Assembly: GCF_016863635.1 (NCBI RefSeq)
Contig: NZ_BOPG01000021.1
Coordinates: forward strand, 1-64,000
Source of the DNA: Virgisporangium aurantiacum
GTDB lineage: Bacteria > Actinomycetota > Actinomycetes > Mycobacteriales > Micromonosporaceae
DNA length: 64,000 nucleotides
Reading direction: 5' to 3'
How positions within the stretch are numbered: position 1 is the first letter of the stretch; every line of letters begins with the position of its first letter. The position numbers and the translations under genes are program-made. Positions 14,733-22,924 of this stretch are shown one piece after another. The notes under the pieces were generated by a model that was not told the origin of the DNA, did no database searches, and saw only the letters and a list, made by a program, of their open reading frames with translations.

Positions 14733-16028
14733 GTGCGGGTCCTGATCATGAGTGAGGGCACGCGTGGAGACGTGCAACCGTGCCTGGCTCTCGCCGTCGC
14801 TCTCGCGCGCGCGGGCCACGAGGCCGTGGTGGCGACGTGCACCGCGAACCTGGAGTTCGCCGGCGACTACGACGTCTCCGTCGTCCAGCTCGACGACACC
14901 GGGTCGGTGGCCGAACTCGAGCTGGGCGAGCTCTCCCGGCGAACGTCCGGCGGGCTCGCGGGACTCGTGTCCCAGGCCCGCTGGGCCCGGGCCTACCGGC
15001 ATCACCTTCGTCGCATCCTGAACCGGGCGTGGGACGTCGCGAAGTGCGGCGCCGACCTCGTCGTGCACCCGCCGGAGGTGGTCGGTGCGGCGCACGTCGC
15101 GGAGAAGTTGAAGGTTCCGGCCGTCTTCGTGCCGCCGATCCCGTGGGTGCCGACGCGCGAGCTGAGTTTTCCGTTCGTGTCGCCGACCCGGCGGATCCCC
15201 GGGGTGTTGAACCCCGCGACCTACCGGCTGCAACGGGCGCTGGTGTTCGCCTACGACCGGCCCATCGACGACTGGCGCGAGTCGACGCTCGGGCTACGCC
15301 GCCGACGCGGTCGGTTCAACCCCCTGAGGTCCTGGCACGGCGGCCCGACACCGGTCATGAACACCTACAGCCGGCATGTCGTACCGCCTCCGGGCGACAC
15401 GCCCGCCCATGTTCGCACCACGGGCTACCTGTTCCTGCCGCCGCCGCCCGCGTGGGAACCGCCACCGGAGTTGACCGACTTCCTCGACCGGGCCGGCACG
15501 ACGGTGTACATCGGATTCGGAAGCATGATCGGGCTGGACCCCGCGGCGACGTGGCGCACGATCAGGGCGGCGCTCGCCCTGACCGGACTGCGCGCCGTCG
15601 TGTGCTCCGGCTGGGGCGGGCTCGCCGCCGCGGACGTACCGGCCACCGTCGCGGTGGTGAACGACGTCCCGCACGAGTGGCTGCTGCCGCGATTGGCGGC
15701 CACCGTCCACCACGGCGGTGCCGGCACCACCGGTGCGGCGTTCGCGGCGGGACGCCCGCAGGTGATCTGCCCGTACTTCCGCGACCAGCCGTTCTGGGCC
15801 CATCGCGCGTGGACGTTGGGGGTCGCCCCGCGCCCGATTCCGCAACGCGACCTCAATGCCTCGACGCTCGCCGCCGCGCTCACGGCCGCGGTGAGCGACG
15901 CGGACATGGCGGAACGGGCCGATCGGGTGGGCCGCCTCGTACGGGCGGAGAACGGCACGGCGACGGCGGTCTCCCTCCTGGAGGCGGTCCACGCCGGGTT
16001 CGCGGCGCACCGGCACCCGGCCCGATGA
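14733..16028 (+). CDS. GT1/GT28-type glycosyltransferase
   Basis: The 431-residue protein has the UGT/GT-B plan. The N-terminal motif LIMSEGTRGDVQPCLALA (4-21) is the acceptor-domain signature shared by sterol glucosyltransferases and glycopeptide Gtf enzymes; the donor-domain motif VHHGGAGTTGAAFAAGRPQVI lies near 325-345, followed by the DQPFWAHR motif (351-358) that contacts the sugar. GTG 14733 has GAGGTGGG ahead of it. In this locus the likely acceptor is the ThiF-modified peptide or an intermediate, but it could be any hydrophobic small molecule. Its stop overlaps the MFS start in ATGA (16025-16028). Confidence 0.85.
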   Translation: MRVLIMSEGTRGDVQPCLALAVALARAGHEAVVATCTANLEFAGDYDVSVVQLDDTGSVAELELGELSRRTSGGLAGLVSQARWARAYRHHLRRILNRAWDVAKCGADLVVHPPEVVGAAHVAEKLKVPAVFVPPIPWVPTRELSFPFVSPTRRIPGVLNPATYRLQRALVFAYDRPIDDWRESTLGLRRRRGRFNPLRSWHGGPTPVMNTYSRHVVPPPGDTPAHVRTTGYLFLPPPPAWEPPPELTDFLDRAGTTVYIGFGSMIGLDPAATWRTIRAALALTGLRAVVCSGWGGLAAADVPATVAVVNDVPHEWLLPRLAATVHHGGAGTTGAAFAAGRPQVICPYFRDQPFWAHRAWTLGVAPRPIPQRDLNASTLAAALTAAVSDADMAERADRVGRLVRAENGTATAVSLLEAVHAGFAAHRHPAR

Positions 16029-17254
16029 TCACCCAGCCCACGGCGCGGCTGTTCCGTTCCGGCACGAAGACCCTCGCCTACGTCGCGTTCTTCAGCATCG
16101 CCCTACCGGACACGTTGCTGGGTGTGGCCTGGCCGCAGGTGCACGTCAGCCTCGGCGTCTCCGTCGCGGCGCTCGGCGTCCTCGCGCCGGTGGGCGTCCT
16201 CGCCACCCTCCTGTCGAGCGCGTCGGCCGGATACCTGCTGCGGCTCATCGGCATCGGTGCGCTGCTCACGGTCAGCACGGGGGTGAGCGCCGCGGCCGTC
16301 CTGGTCCTCGGCACGGCTCAGCACTTCCTGGCGGTCGTCATCGCGATCGCGATGCTCGGGATCGGCTTCGGGGCGATCGACACGGCGCTCAACGCGTTCG
16401 CCGCGCGGAACTTCAACGCCCGCGCCATCAACTGGATGCACGCCGCCTACGGGCTCGGCGGCGTCGTCGGCCCGCTGCTGGTGACGAGCGTCCCCGGCCT
16501 CGGTTGGCGGTCCGCCTACGTCGTCGTCGGCTTCACGCTGGCCGCTCTCGCCGTGGCCTTCGCGGTGACCTCGCCACGGTGGGCCGGAGCGGAACCCGCC
16601 GCCACGAGGGGCGGGGCGGGACCCCGGCCGCGGATCGGTGCGGGCGGCGCACTGGCACGCAGCATCGCCGTCTTCGTTCTCGAGGGCGGGATGGAGGCGG
16701 CCACGGGGTTGTGGGGCTTCGTCTACCTCACCAGCGGGCGCGGCGTCCCCACCGGGGTCGCCGGCGCCGCGGTCGCCGGCTACTGGATGTGCTCCTACCT
16801 CGGCCGGCTGGCCGTCGGCCTCTTCGCCGACCGGGTCGGTCCGCGCCGGGTGCTCGCGTGGTGCTTCGCGGCTCTCGTTCCCGCGTGCCTGGTGTTCGCG
16901 CTCCCCGGCCCCGGCGCGGTGACCGTCGCCGCGCTCATCCTCATCGGCCTCGCCCTCGCACCGGTCTTTCCGCTCCTCACCCTGACCACCGTGGACCGGT
17001 TCCCGGCCCGGTACGTCGAACGCATGGTGGGCATCCAGGTCGCCGCGAAGACGGCCGGGGTGGCGGTGGTGCCGGCCGGGGTCGCGCTGTTCGTGGGACG
17101 GTTCGGGCCGGCGGTCGTCGGCGTGTGCCTGCTCGCCGTGACCGCGTCCTGTTCCCTGATGTACTGGTGGCTCACGCGGGTGCCGCCGCCGGTTCCGGAA
17201 CCGGCTCCTTCGCCGGCCGCTGCTCCGCCGCGCGGAGCATCGAGTGACCCGTAG
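16025..17254 (+). CDS. MFS transporter of the peptide locus
   Basis: The 409-residue protein is a 12-helix major facilitator. ATG 16025 overlaps the glycosyltransferase stop by four bases, so the pair is translationally coupled and the transporter belongs to this locus. Helix 1 is YVAFFSIALPDTLLGVAW; the cytoplasmic loop 2-3 and the central loop after helix 6 (GAEPAATRGGAGPRPRIGAG) are as expected; LFADRVGPRRVLAW marks the second-half loop. It ends in a Pro/Ala/Ser-rich tail. The natural reading is export of the pathway product and self-protection, as for MccC in the microcin C system. Its last 83 bases overlap the convergent MFS gene. Confidence 0.82.
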   Translation: MITQPTARLFRSGTKTLAYVAFFSIALPDTLLGVAWPQVHVSLGVSVAALGVLAPVGVLATLLSSASAGYLLRLIGIGALLTVSTGVSAAAVLVLGTAQHFLAVVIAIAMLGIGFGAIDTALNAFAARNFNARAINWMHAAYGLGGVVGPLLVTSVPGLGWRSAYVVVGFTLAALAVAFAVTSPRWAGAEPAATRGGAGPRPRIGAGGALARSIAVFVLEGGMEAATGLWGFVYLTSGRGVPTGVAGAAVAGYWMCSYLGRLAVGLFADRVGPRRVLAWCFAALVPACLVFALPGPGAVTVAALILIGLALAPVFPLLTLTTVDRFPARYVERMVGIQVAAKTAGVAVVPAGVALFVGRFGPAVVGVCLLAVTASCSLMYWWLTRVPPPVPEPAPSPAAAPPRGASSDP

Positions 17255-18375
17255 CGAGCACCCCGATCGCCGCGAGGAACGTCGCCCCGCCGATCCAGAA
17301 CGGCACCGACAGGCTCGTCGACTCGGCGATCTTCCCCGCGGCGTACGGCGCCAGCCCGCCACCGATGAAGCGCACGAACCCGTACGCCGACGACGCGACC
17401 GGCCGGTCCAACGGCGAAACAAGCATCACGGCCTGCGTCGTCAGCGTGTTGTTCGTCCCGATGAAGGCGCCGCTCACGATCACCGCGGCCATCACCGCCG
17501 CCGGAGTGTGCACGAACGCGGCGATCACCGCCATGCAGCCCGCCAACCCCACGAGGTTGACGTACAGCACCGGCGCCGTACCGAACCGCGCCTGGAGGAA
17601 CGGCGCGACGAACACGCTGAACGCCGCCACGAGCAGTCCCCAGCCGGTGAAGACCAGGCCCAGCTCGTGCGCGCCGATCTCCATCGGGTACGGGGCGTAG
17701 CCCAGCATCGTGAAGAAGCCCCAGTTGTAGAGCAGCGCCATCAGTCCCATGATGAGCAACCCGCGGTGCCGCAGGGCCGCCAACGGCGCGCTCAACGACG
17801 TCCGCTTGCTTGGCAGCGCCGTGGGCGGAACCAGCGCGACCGTCGCGACCAGCGCGACCGACATCAGCGCCGCGACCCCGAAGAACGGACCACGCCAGCT
17901 GATGCTGCCCAGCTCGCCACCGAGCAGCGGGCCGACCGCGATGCCCAGCCCGAGCGCGGCCTCGTACAGGATGATCGCGCCGGCGAACCCGCCGCTCGCC
18001 GACGCCACGATCGTCGACAGGCTGGTCGCGATGAACAACGCGTTCCCGAGCCCCCAGCCGGCGCGGAAGCCGACGATGCCGCCGATCGAGTCGCTGAGGC
18101 CGGCCAGCCCGGCGAAGACCACGATCAGCACCAGCCCGATCACCAGCGTGCGCTTGGCGCCGAGGCGGCTGGACACCCAGCCGACCACGAGCATCGCCAC
18201 CGCCGTGACGATCAGGTAGCTGGTGAACAGCAGCGACACCTGGCTCGGCGTGGCGTGCAGGCTCTCGGCCAGCGCGGGCAGGATCGGGTCGACCAGCCCG
18301 ATGCCCATGAAACGAGATGACGCAGGCGAACGCGACGGCCCACACGGCCTTCGGTTGCCGGAAGAGGGTCCTCAC
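17172..18375 (-). CDS. MFS drug/metabolite exporter with an apparent +1 frameshift near its start
   Basis: The main frame (from ATG 18308) gives 378 residues of a DHA1-type MFS protein beginning MGIGLVDPILPALAESLHA. The gene is coupled to the MarR gene through GTGA at 18375-18372, and that start gives MRTLFRQPKAVWAVAFACVISF, which is the missing first half of helix 1. The two parts join perfectly if one base (G at 18309, plus strand) is ignored. So this is either a sequencing error, a real frameshift mutation, or a reinitiation case. The family motif GWVSSRLGAKRTLVIG follows helix 2, and 12 helices are present in total. Substrate unknown; MarR pairing suggests a toxic compound. Confidence 0.75.
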
Positions 18376-18788
18376 GCGGTCACCAATCGGGCGAGTGCGG
18401 GCAGGGCCGCGGTGATCGCGGCCCGATCGGCCGGGTCCAGGCCGTCGAACATCGCGCGCAGGGAGTCGGTGCGCTCGGTCCGCCGGCGGCGCATCAGGTC
18501 GGCACCGGTATCGGTGACGGTGACCACGACGCCGCGGCGGTCGTCCGGACTCGCGGCGCGGGCGACCCAGCCCTCGCGCTCCATCCGCGAGACGAGCTGG
18601 GTCATGCCCGGTTGCGAGGCGGCCTCGGCGTTGGCGAGCTCGGTGATCCGCATCGGACCCTCCCGGATCAGCCGGCTCAGCGTCGACGACGCGGTGTGGC
18701 TGAGGCCGCCGGCCGTGCTGAGCCGGCGTAGCAGCCGGATCGCGTGCTCCAGGACGTCGACCAGGTCGGTCACGGTCGACGGTTGCAT
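18372..18788 (-). CDS. MarR-family transcriptional regulator
   Basis: The 138-residue protein starts at ATG 18788, with AAGGA a few bases upstream. It has the MarR winged helix: LSHTASSTLSRLIREGPMRITELANAEAASQPGMTQLVSRMEREGWVARAASPDDRRGVVVTVTDTG. The frame is open 22 codons further upstream but that part crosses the operator. It is coupled to the MFS gene by GTGA and should repress both genes through the palindrome at 18793-18808 until a ligand binds. Confidence 0.9.
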   Translation of the reverse strand: MQPSTVTDLVDVLEHAIRLLRRLSTAGGLSHTASSTLSRLIREGPMRITELANAEAASQPGMTQLVSRMEREGWVARAASPDDRRGVVVTVTDTGADLMRRRRTERTDSLRAMFDGLDPADRAAITAALPALARLVTA

Positions 18789-18792
18789 AACG

Positions 18793-18808
18793 TCCTTATG
18801 CATAAGGA
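18793..18808. promoter_or_regulatory. MarR operator candidate (perfect 16-bp palindrome)
   Basis: tccttatgcataagga is a perfect palindrome ending 5 bases upstream of the marR start codon. The flanks contain further CATAA/TTATG half-sites. It covers the ribosome binding site region and is well placed for autorepression. Confidence 0.72.
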
Positions 18809-18931
18809 TATTATGTAACGGGGAGCAGCGGGCCGGCAATGAGTCCCGGGTCACCGGGTGAGCGTTCGAAACCTACGGGACCGTAACTTACACTGGGTCC
18901 AACCTCGACCGTCCGATCAGCCGGAGGACGC

Positions 18932-19870
18932 GTGACTTCCCGATCACCATCCGATCTCGCCCTCCTCACCGAGCTGGAACCCATCGTCGAGAGCAACCTG
19001 AACCGTCACCTCAGCACGGCCAAGGAGTGGTTCCCGCACGAGTACGTGCCGTGGAGCGAGGGCCGCACGTTCGACGGCATTCTCGGTGGCGAGGCGTGGG
19101 ACCCGAGCCAGTCGAAGCTCAGCGACGTGGCCCGCACGTCACTGATCGTGAACCTGCTCACCGAGGACAACCTGCCCAGCTACCACCACGAGATCGCGGT
19201 GCGCTTCGGCCGCGACGGCGCCTGGGGCACCTGGGTGCACCGGTGGACGGCGGAGGAGGGCCGGCACGGCATCGCGATCCGCGACTACCTGCTGGCGACC
19301 CGCGCGGTCGACCCGGTGGCGCTGGAGCGCGCCCGCATGCAGCACATGGAGGGCGGGTTCACCAGCGATTACGAGAGCGTGCTCGGCGGCATCGCCTACG
19401 TCAGTTTCCAGGAGCTGGCGACCCGCGTCGCGCACCGCAACACCGGACGCATCAGCGATGACCCGATCTGCGACCAGTTGCTCGCCCGAGTGGCCGCCGA
19501 CGAGAACCTGCACATGCTCTTCTACCGCAACCTGCTCGGCGGCGCGTTCGACTTCGCGCCCGACCAGGCGATGCAGGCCGTGCTCGATGTGATCACCTCG
19601 TTCCAGATGCCCGGCCACACGATCGACGGCTTCCAACGCAAGTCGGTGCAGATCGCCATGGCCGGCATCTACGACCTCCGCATCCACCACGACGAGGTGG
19701 TCATGCCGATCGTCCGGCAGCTGCGCGTCTTCGAGCGCACCGGTCTGTCGGGCGAGGGCGAGCGGGCGCGCGAGGAACTGGCGGCGTTCCTCGAGGGCCT
19801 CGACCAGGCGGCGTCGAAGTTCGTCGAGCGCCGCGAGAAGACCAACGCCCGCAAGGCCGCCCGGGCCTGA
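18932..19870 (+). CDS. Acyl-[acyl-carrier-protein] desaturase (ferritin-like, diiron)
   Basis: The 312-residue soluble protein belongs to the FA_desaturase_2 family (plant stearoyl-ACP desaturase and mycobacterial DesA type). The two diiron half-sites are visible: Glu78, then Glu109 and His112 in EEGRH; Glu161 in FQELATR, then Glu191 and His194 in DENLH. It introduces a double bond into ACP- or CoA-bound fatty acyl chains using O2 and an electron donor, which is not encoded nearby. GTG 18932 follows a GGAGGACGC site. The upstream gap has the motif CCGTAACTTAC (18881-18891), also found at 59331. Confidence 0.9.
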   Translation: MTSRSPSDLALLTELEPIVESNLNRHLSTAKEWFPHEYVPWSEGRTFDGILGGEAWDPSQSKLSDVARTSLIVNLLTEDNLPSYHHEIAVRFGRDGAWGTWVHRWTAEEGRHGIAIRDYLLATRAVDPVALERARMQHMEGGFTSDYESVLGGIAYVSFQELATRVAHRNTGRISDDPICDQLLARVAADENLHMLFYRNLLGGAFDFAPDQAMQAVLDVITSFQMPGHTIDGFQRKSVQIAMAGIYDLRIHHDEVVMPIVRQLRVFERTGLSGEGERAREELAAFLEGLDQAASKFVERREKTNARKAARA

Positions 19871-19898
19871 GCGACGCCGGGCGGTCGCCCGGCGTCGC
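19871..19898. terminator. Bidirectional terminator hairpin
   Basis: gcgacgccgggc (19871-19882) and gcccggcgtcgc (19887-19898) form a perfect 12-bp stem with a 4-base loop, right after the desaturase stop and just before the stop of the convergent glycosidase gene. Confidence 0.8.
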
Positions 19899-19912
19899 TC
19901 GACGCACGTTGC

Positions 19913-22900
19913 TCAGCCGGGGCGGACGTGGACGATGTCGAAGCTCCCCGTCGTCCCCCACGTGCGCACGCCCGGCCGGCCGGCGACGAACCGGGTGTCC
20001 GTCGCCGAGCCGAGCGTCTGCCAGGTGCCGGCCGGGGTCATCAGCGCCATCGTCAGCCGGTCGCCCTGCACCGCGAACCGCAGGTTCAGGTACGCACCGG
20101 TCGGCCACGCCAGCGGACCGTTGGCGAGGTTGGTCCACACGCCGCCGTCGTTCCTCGAGATGACCCACTGCCGGCCGCTCTTCAGCTCGGCCTGGTAGTA
20201 GTGGGTGGCGTCCTGGGCGCGGGCGAGCAGCGCGATGCCGCCGTCGGCCGGCAGGGCGTCGGCCCGCACCGAGGCGTCCACCGTGTACGCCCGCCAGCCC
20301 GCACTGCCGGCGAGTGCCACGGCGCTGGCCGTCGCGGTCGAGCACAGTTCCCACGAGGCCGGGCGGCACACGCTCCAGGCGCCCGTCTGCGGCTGCCACC
20401 CTTGCGGTTGCTGGTCTTCGAAGTCGCTGCTCAGCCAGCTGGGCTGGGCGGTGTGCCGGAGTGTCCACAGTGTACCGTCGGCCACCTGCACGGCGTTGGC
20501 GCTGTTCGCCGTCGACCCGCCGCTGATTCCCAGGTACAGCCCGCTGTTCCGGTTGCGCAGCTTCATCTGACCCCCGCCGGTGTCCACGATGGACCATTGC
20601 TGGTCGCGTGTGCCGGCGTCGTGGTACTGCTGCACCTGCGCGCCCGCCGCGGTGGAGGCACCCGCCACCGCGAGCAGCAGCCCGCTGTTGATGTTGACGA
20701 TCTTGTACCAGCCGCCGCCGGCGTCGACCAGGGTCCAGCGGTGGTCGAGGGTGCCGGTGTCGTCGTACTGCTGCACGTTGGCGCCGTCGGCCTGCGACGC
20801 GTTCTGCACCGCGAGCACCTTGTTGTTGCTGTTGAACAGCGTGAAGAGAGGCGTCGACCAGACCTCGAACTCCTGTAGCCCCCACCCGACGCCGCCGCCA
20901 CGGTTCGGCGCCACCACGCGGAGTTGCGCGGTGTCGAGCGGCGGGAACGTGATCTCCGTGGCGGTCGGGCTGATGCTCGTACGGAGTTGATTCGGAACGA
21001 CGGCCCACTGTGTGCCGGTCCAGTACTGAAGATCGAAGGACGACGGGACGCGCACCCCGCCGCCGTCGTCGTAGAAGTACAGCCGCACGTCCCGCACGGT
21101 CACCGGACGCTGGAAGTCCAGCCCGTAGTGGTCGGTCGCGTTCGGGCTGTTCCAACTCGTCCAGCGGGTGTTGTTCGGGATCGGCGTGCGCCACACCTGG
21201 CCGTCGACGGCGCGGTACACGTCGTCGTGCGGCGACGTGTACGACGCGAACGGCCTGGTGCGGTAACCCAGCCGCTGGCCGTTGGCGGCGATGTTCACCA
21301 CGCCGCCGCCGCTCGACTGCGTGATCGCCGGTCCGACGTTCAGGCTCACCTCGGCCAGGTTCGGCTGCGTCGCCCGGAGCGTGCCGTCGACGTAGACCTT
21401 CAGCCCGGCGCCGAGACCGTACCGGCCGCCGGTGCGGTCCCAGAACACGCTCACGTTGTGCCCGTGGTACGGCGTGTTCTCCAGCGCGAACCAGTCCCAT
21501 GTGGACGGTGCGAGCGGCCGCACCCGCAGCGTGTCGTCGGGTTGGCCGCGCAGGCCGATCAGGCCCGAGATGACGTTGTCGACGTACGTCGAGTGGTTGT
21601 AGTCCTCGCTGTGGTTGACGCCGTCGTAGAGCCAGCGGTTCTCGTCGGGGTGGTGCGCCTCGGCGACGTACGGCACGCCGTTGCGGTACTGGGTGGCGGC
21701 GTAGGTGCGCAGCAGGTCCACGTAGTCGGCGGCCGAGAAGTACGGCTGCGCCGGATAGTTGTTCAGCAGGTTGGCGGCCGCCGTGAGCGTCTGCGCCGTG
21801 GCGAACGGCCACGACGGGCCGTTCCACCGGCAGCACCCGCCCGCCTCGTGCATGAACCACGGGCTGCGCCGCTCGGCCGTCGTCGGCCCGTAGGCGGCCT
21901 TGAAGCCCTGCGGATCCTTGAGCTGGCTCCAGGCGGCCGCCGGCGCGTTCGACGCCGGCAGGTTGACCGTCCACGGCAGGTAGCCCATGATCTCGCGGCT
22001 GCCCGTGCGGGCCAGCGAGTCGCGGTGCAGCCCGTAGTAGAACTGGCGTTGCGCGTCCCAGAGCCGGTTCTGCACGTTGGTGCGCAACGCCTCGGCGCGG
22101 GCGGTGTAGGTGTTCGCCGTGGCGGTGTCGCCGGTCAACGCGGCGATGTTGGCGATCGCGTGCGCGTCGCCGTACTGGTAGGAGTTGAGCGTCGGGCGGT
22201 AGCCGTCGCCGCCGTGGTACGGATCGCTTGTCTCGTACGACGACGCCGTGAACTCCGACGCGTCCCACACGGGCACCTGCCAGTACAGGCCGAGCGACGG
22301 GTTGAAGTGGTCGGCCCAGCCGTCGTACTGGCGCGTCAGGTTCTCCTTGTGCGACGCGGTGAACGCCCGGTCGCCGGCCGCGAGGTACTGCTGCCACACG
22401 GCCTCGGCGGCCCAGAAGCTGTACTGGTGCGCCCAGTCGCCGGTGTCGGGGTTCAGGAACTCGGTGCGGGGCTTGGGAAACTGGCCCGGCCCGTTGAGCC
22501 AGTAACCGATGACGTCCTTGACGTACTGCTGGTCGCGCAGCCAGCGTCCCTCGGTGATCTGGTGGCCGGCGGCGGCCGAGATGCCGCCGTACGGCGCACC
22601 GTACGCGGCCGGCGACAGGAACTCGTTCGACAGCCAGCCGTACTCCGGACCGGTGTAGACGAGGTGCTCCTTGTACGCCATCCAGCGGTAGTAGTAGACG
22701 TCCTGGATCTGCTTGTCGGGCACCTCGATGAACGGGATGTTCGCCTGGAACCAGGCCGGATCCTCGATGCTCCCGAGCAACGCGATCTTGTTGAGGACGT
22801 TGGTTCCGTTACCTTGTACCGGATAGCGGCTCGGCGGCACGGATGCGTGTGCCGGCACGACGAGCAGCCCTGCCGTCACGAGCAGGGCTGCCGCCGTCGC

Positions 22901-22924
22901 CGCCAGCCTCAGCCGCGGCGCCAC
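19913..22924 (-). CDS. Secreted MGH1-like glycoside hydrolase with ricin and jelly-roll modules
   Basis: The protein has 1003 residues from GTG 22924, which opens into a signal peptide (APRLRLAATAAALLVTAGLLVVPAHA). The frame is open further upstream only as a shadow of the neighbour. Residues about 35-560 are an (alpha/alpha)6 catalytic domain of the mannosylglycerate-hydrolase/GH63 type: FIEVPDKQIQDVYYYRWMAYKEHL, YWQVPVWDASEF, GCCRWNGPSWPFATAQTL, WLYDGVNHSEDYNHSTYVD. A beta-sandwich with discoidin-like features follows, then a ricin-type trefoil (repeats NKVLAVQNAS, SGLLLAVAG, SGLYLGISGG; about 700-840) and a C-terminal concanavalin-like domain. It should act on alpha-linked oligosaccharides outside the cell. 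Its start overlaps the upstream GH64 stop by 16 bases, so they form an operon. Confidence 0.85.
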   Translation of the reverse strand: MAPRLRLAATAAALLVTAGLLVVPAHASVPPSRYPVQGNGTNVLNKIALLGSIEDPAWFQANIPFIEVPDKQIQDVYYYRWMAYKEHLVYTGPEYGWLSNEFLSPAAYGAPYGGISAAAGHQITEGRWLRDQQYVKDVIGYWLNGPGQFPKPRTEFLNPDTGDWAHQYSFWAAEAVWQQYLAAGDRAFTASHKENLTRQYDGWADHFNPSLGLYWQVPVWDASEFTASSYETSDPYHGGDGYRPTLNSYQYGDAHAIANIAALTGDTATANTYTARAEALRTNVQNRLWDAQRQFYYGLHRDSLARTGSREIMGYLPWTVNLPASNAPAAAWSQLKDPQGFKAAYGPTTAERRSPWFMHEAGGCCRWNGPSWPFATAQTLTAAANLLNNYPAQPYFSAADYVDLLRTYAATQYRNGVPYVAEAHHPDENRWLYDGVNHSEDYNHSTYVDNVISGLIGLRGQPDDTLRVRPLAPSTWDWFALENTPYHGHNVSVFWDRTGGRYGLGAGLKVYVDGTLRATQPNLAEVSLNVGPAITQSSGGGVVNIAANGQRLGYRTRPFASYTSPHDDVYRAVDGQVWRTPIPNNTRWTSWNSPNATDHYGLDFQRPVTVRDVRLYFYDDGGGVRVPSSFDLQYWTGTQWAVVPNQLRTSISPTATEITFPPLDTAQLRVVAPNRGGGVGWGLQEFEVWSTPLFTLFNSNNKVLAVQNASQADGANVQQYDDTGTLDHRWTLVDAGGGWYKIVNINSGLLLAVAGASTAAGAQVQQYHDAGTRDQQWSIVDTGGGQMKLRNRNSGLYLGISGGSTANSANAVQVADGTLWTLRHTAQPSWLSSDFEDQQPQGWQPQTGAWSVCRPASWELCSTATASAVALAGSAGWRAYTVDASVRADALPADGGIALLARAQDATHYYQAELKSGRQWVISRNDGGVWTNLANGPLAWPTGAYLNLRFAVQGDRLTMALMTPAGTWQTLGSATDTRFVAGRPGVRTWGTTGSFDIVHVRPG

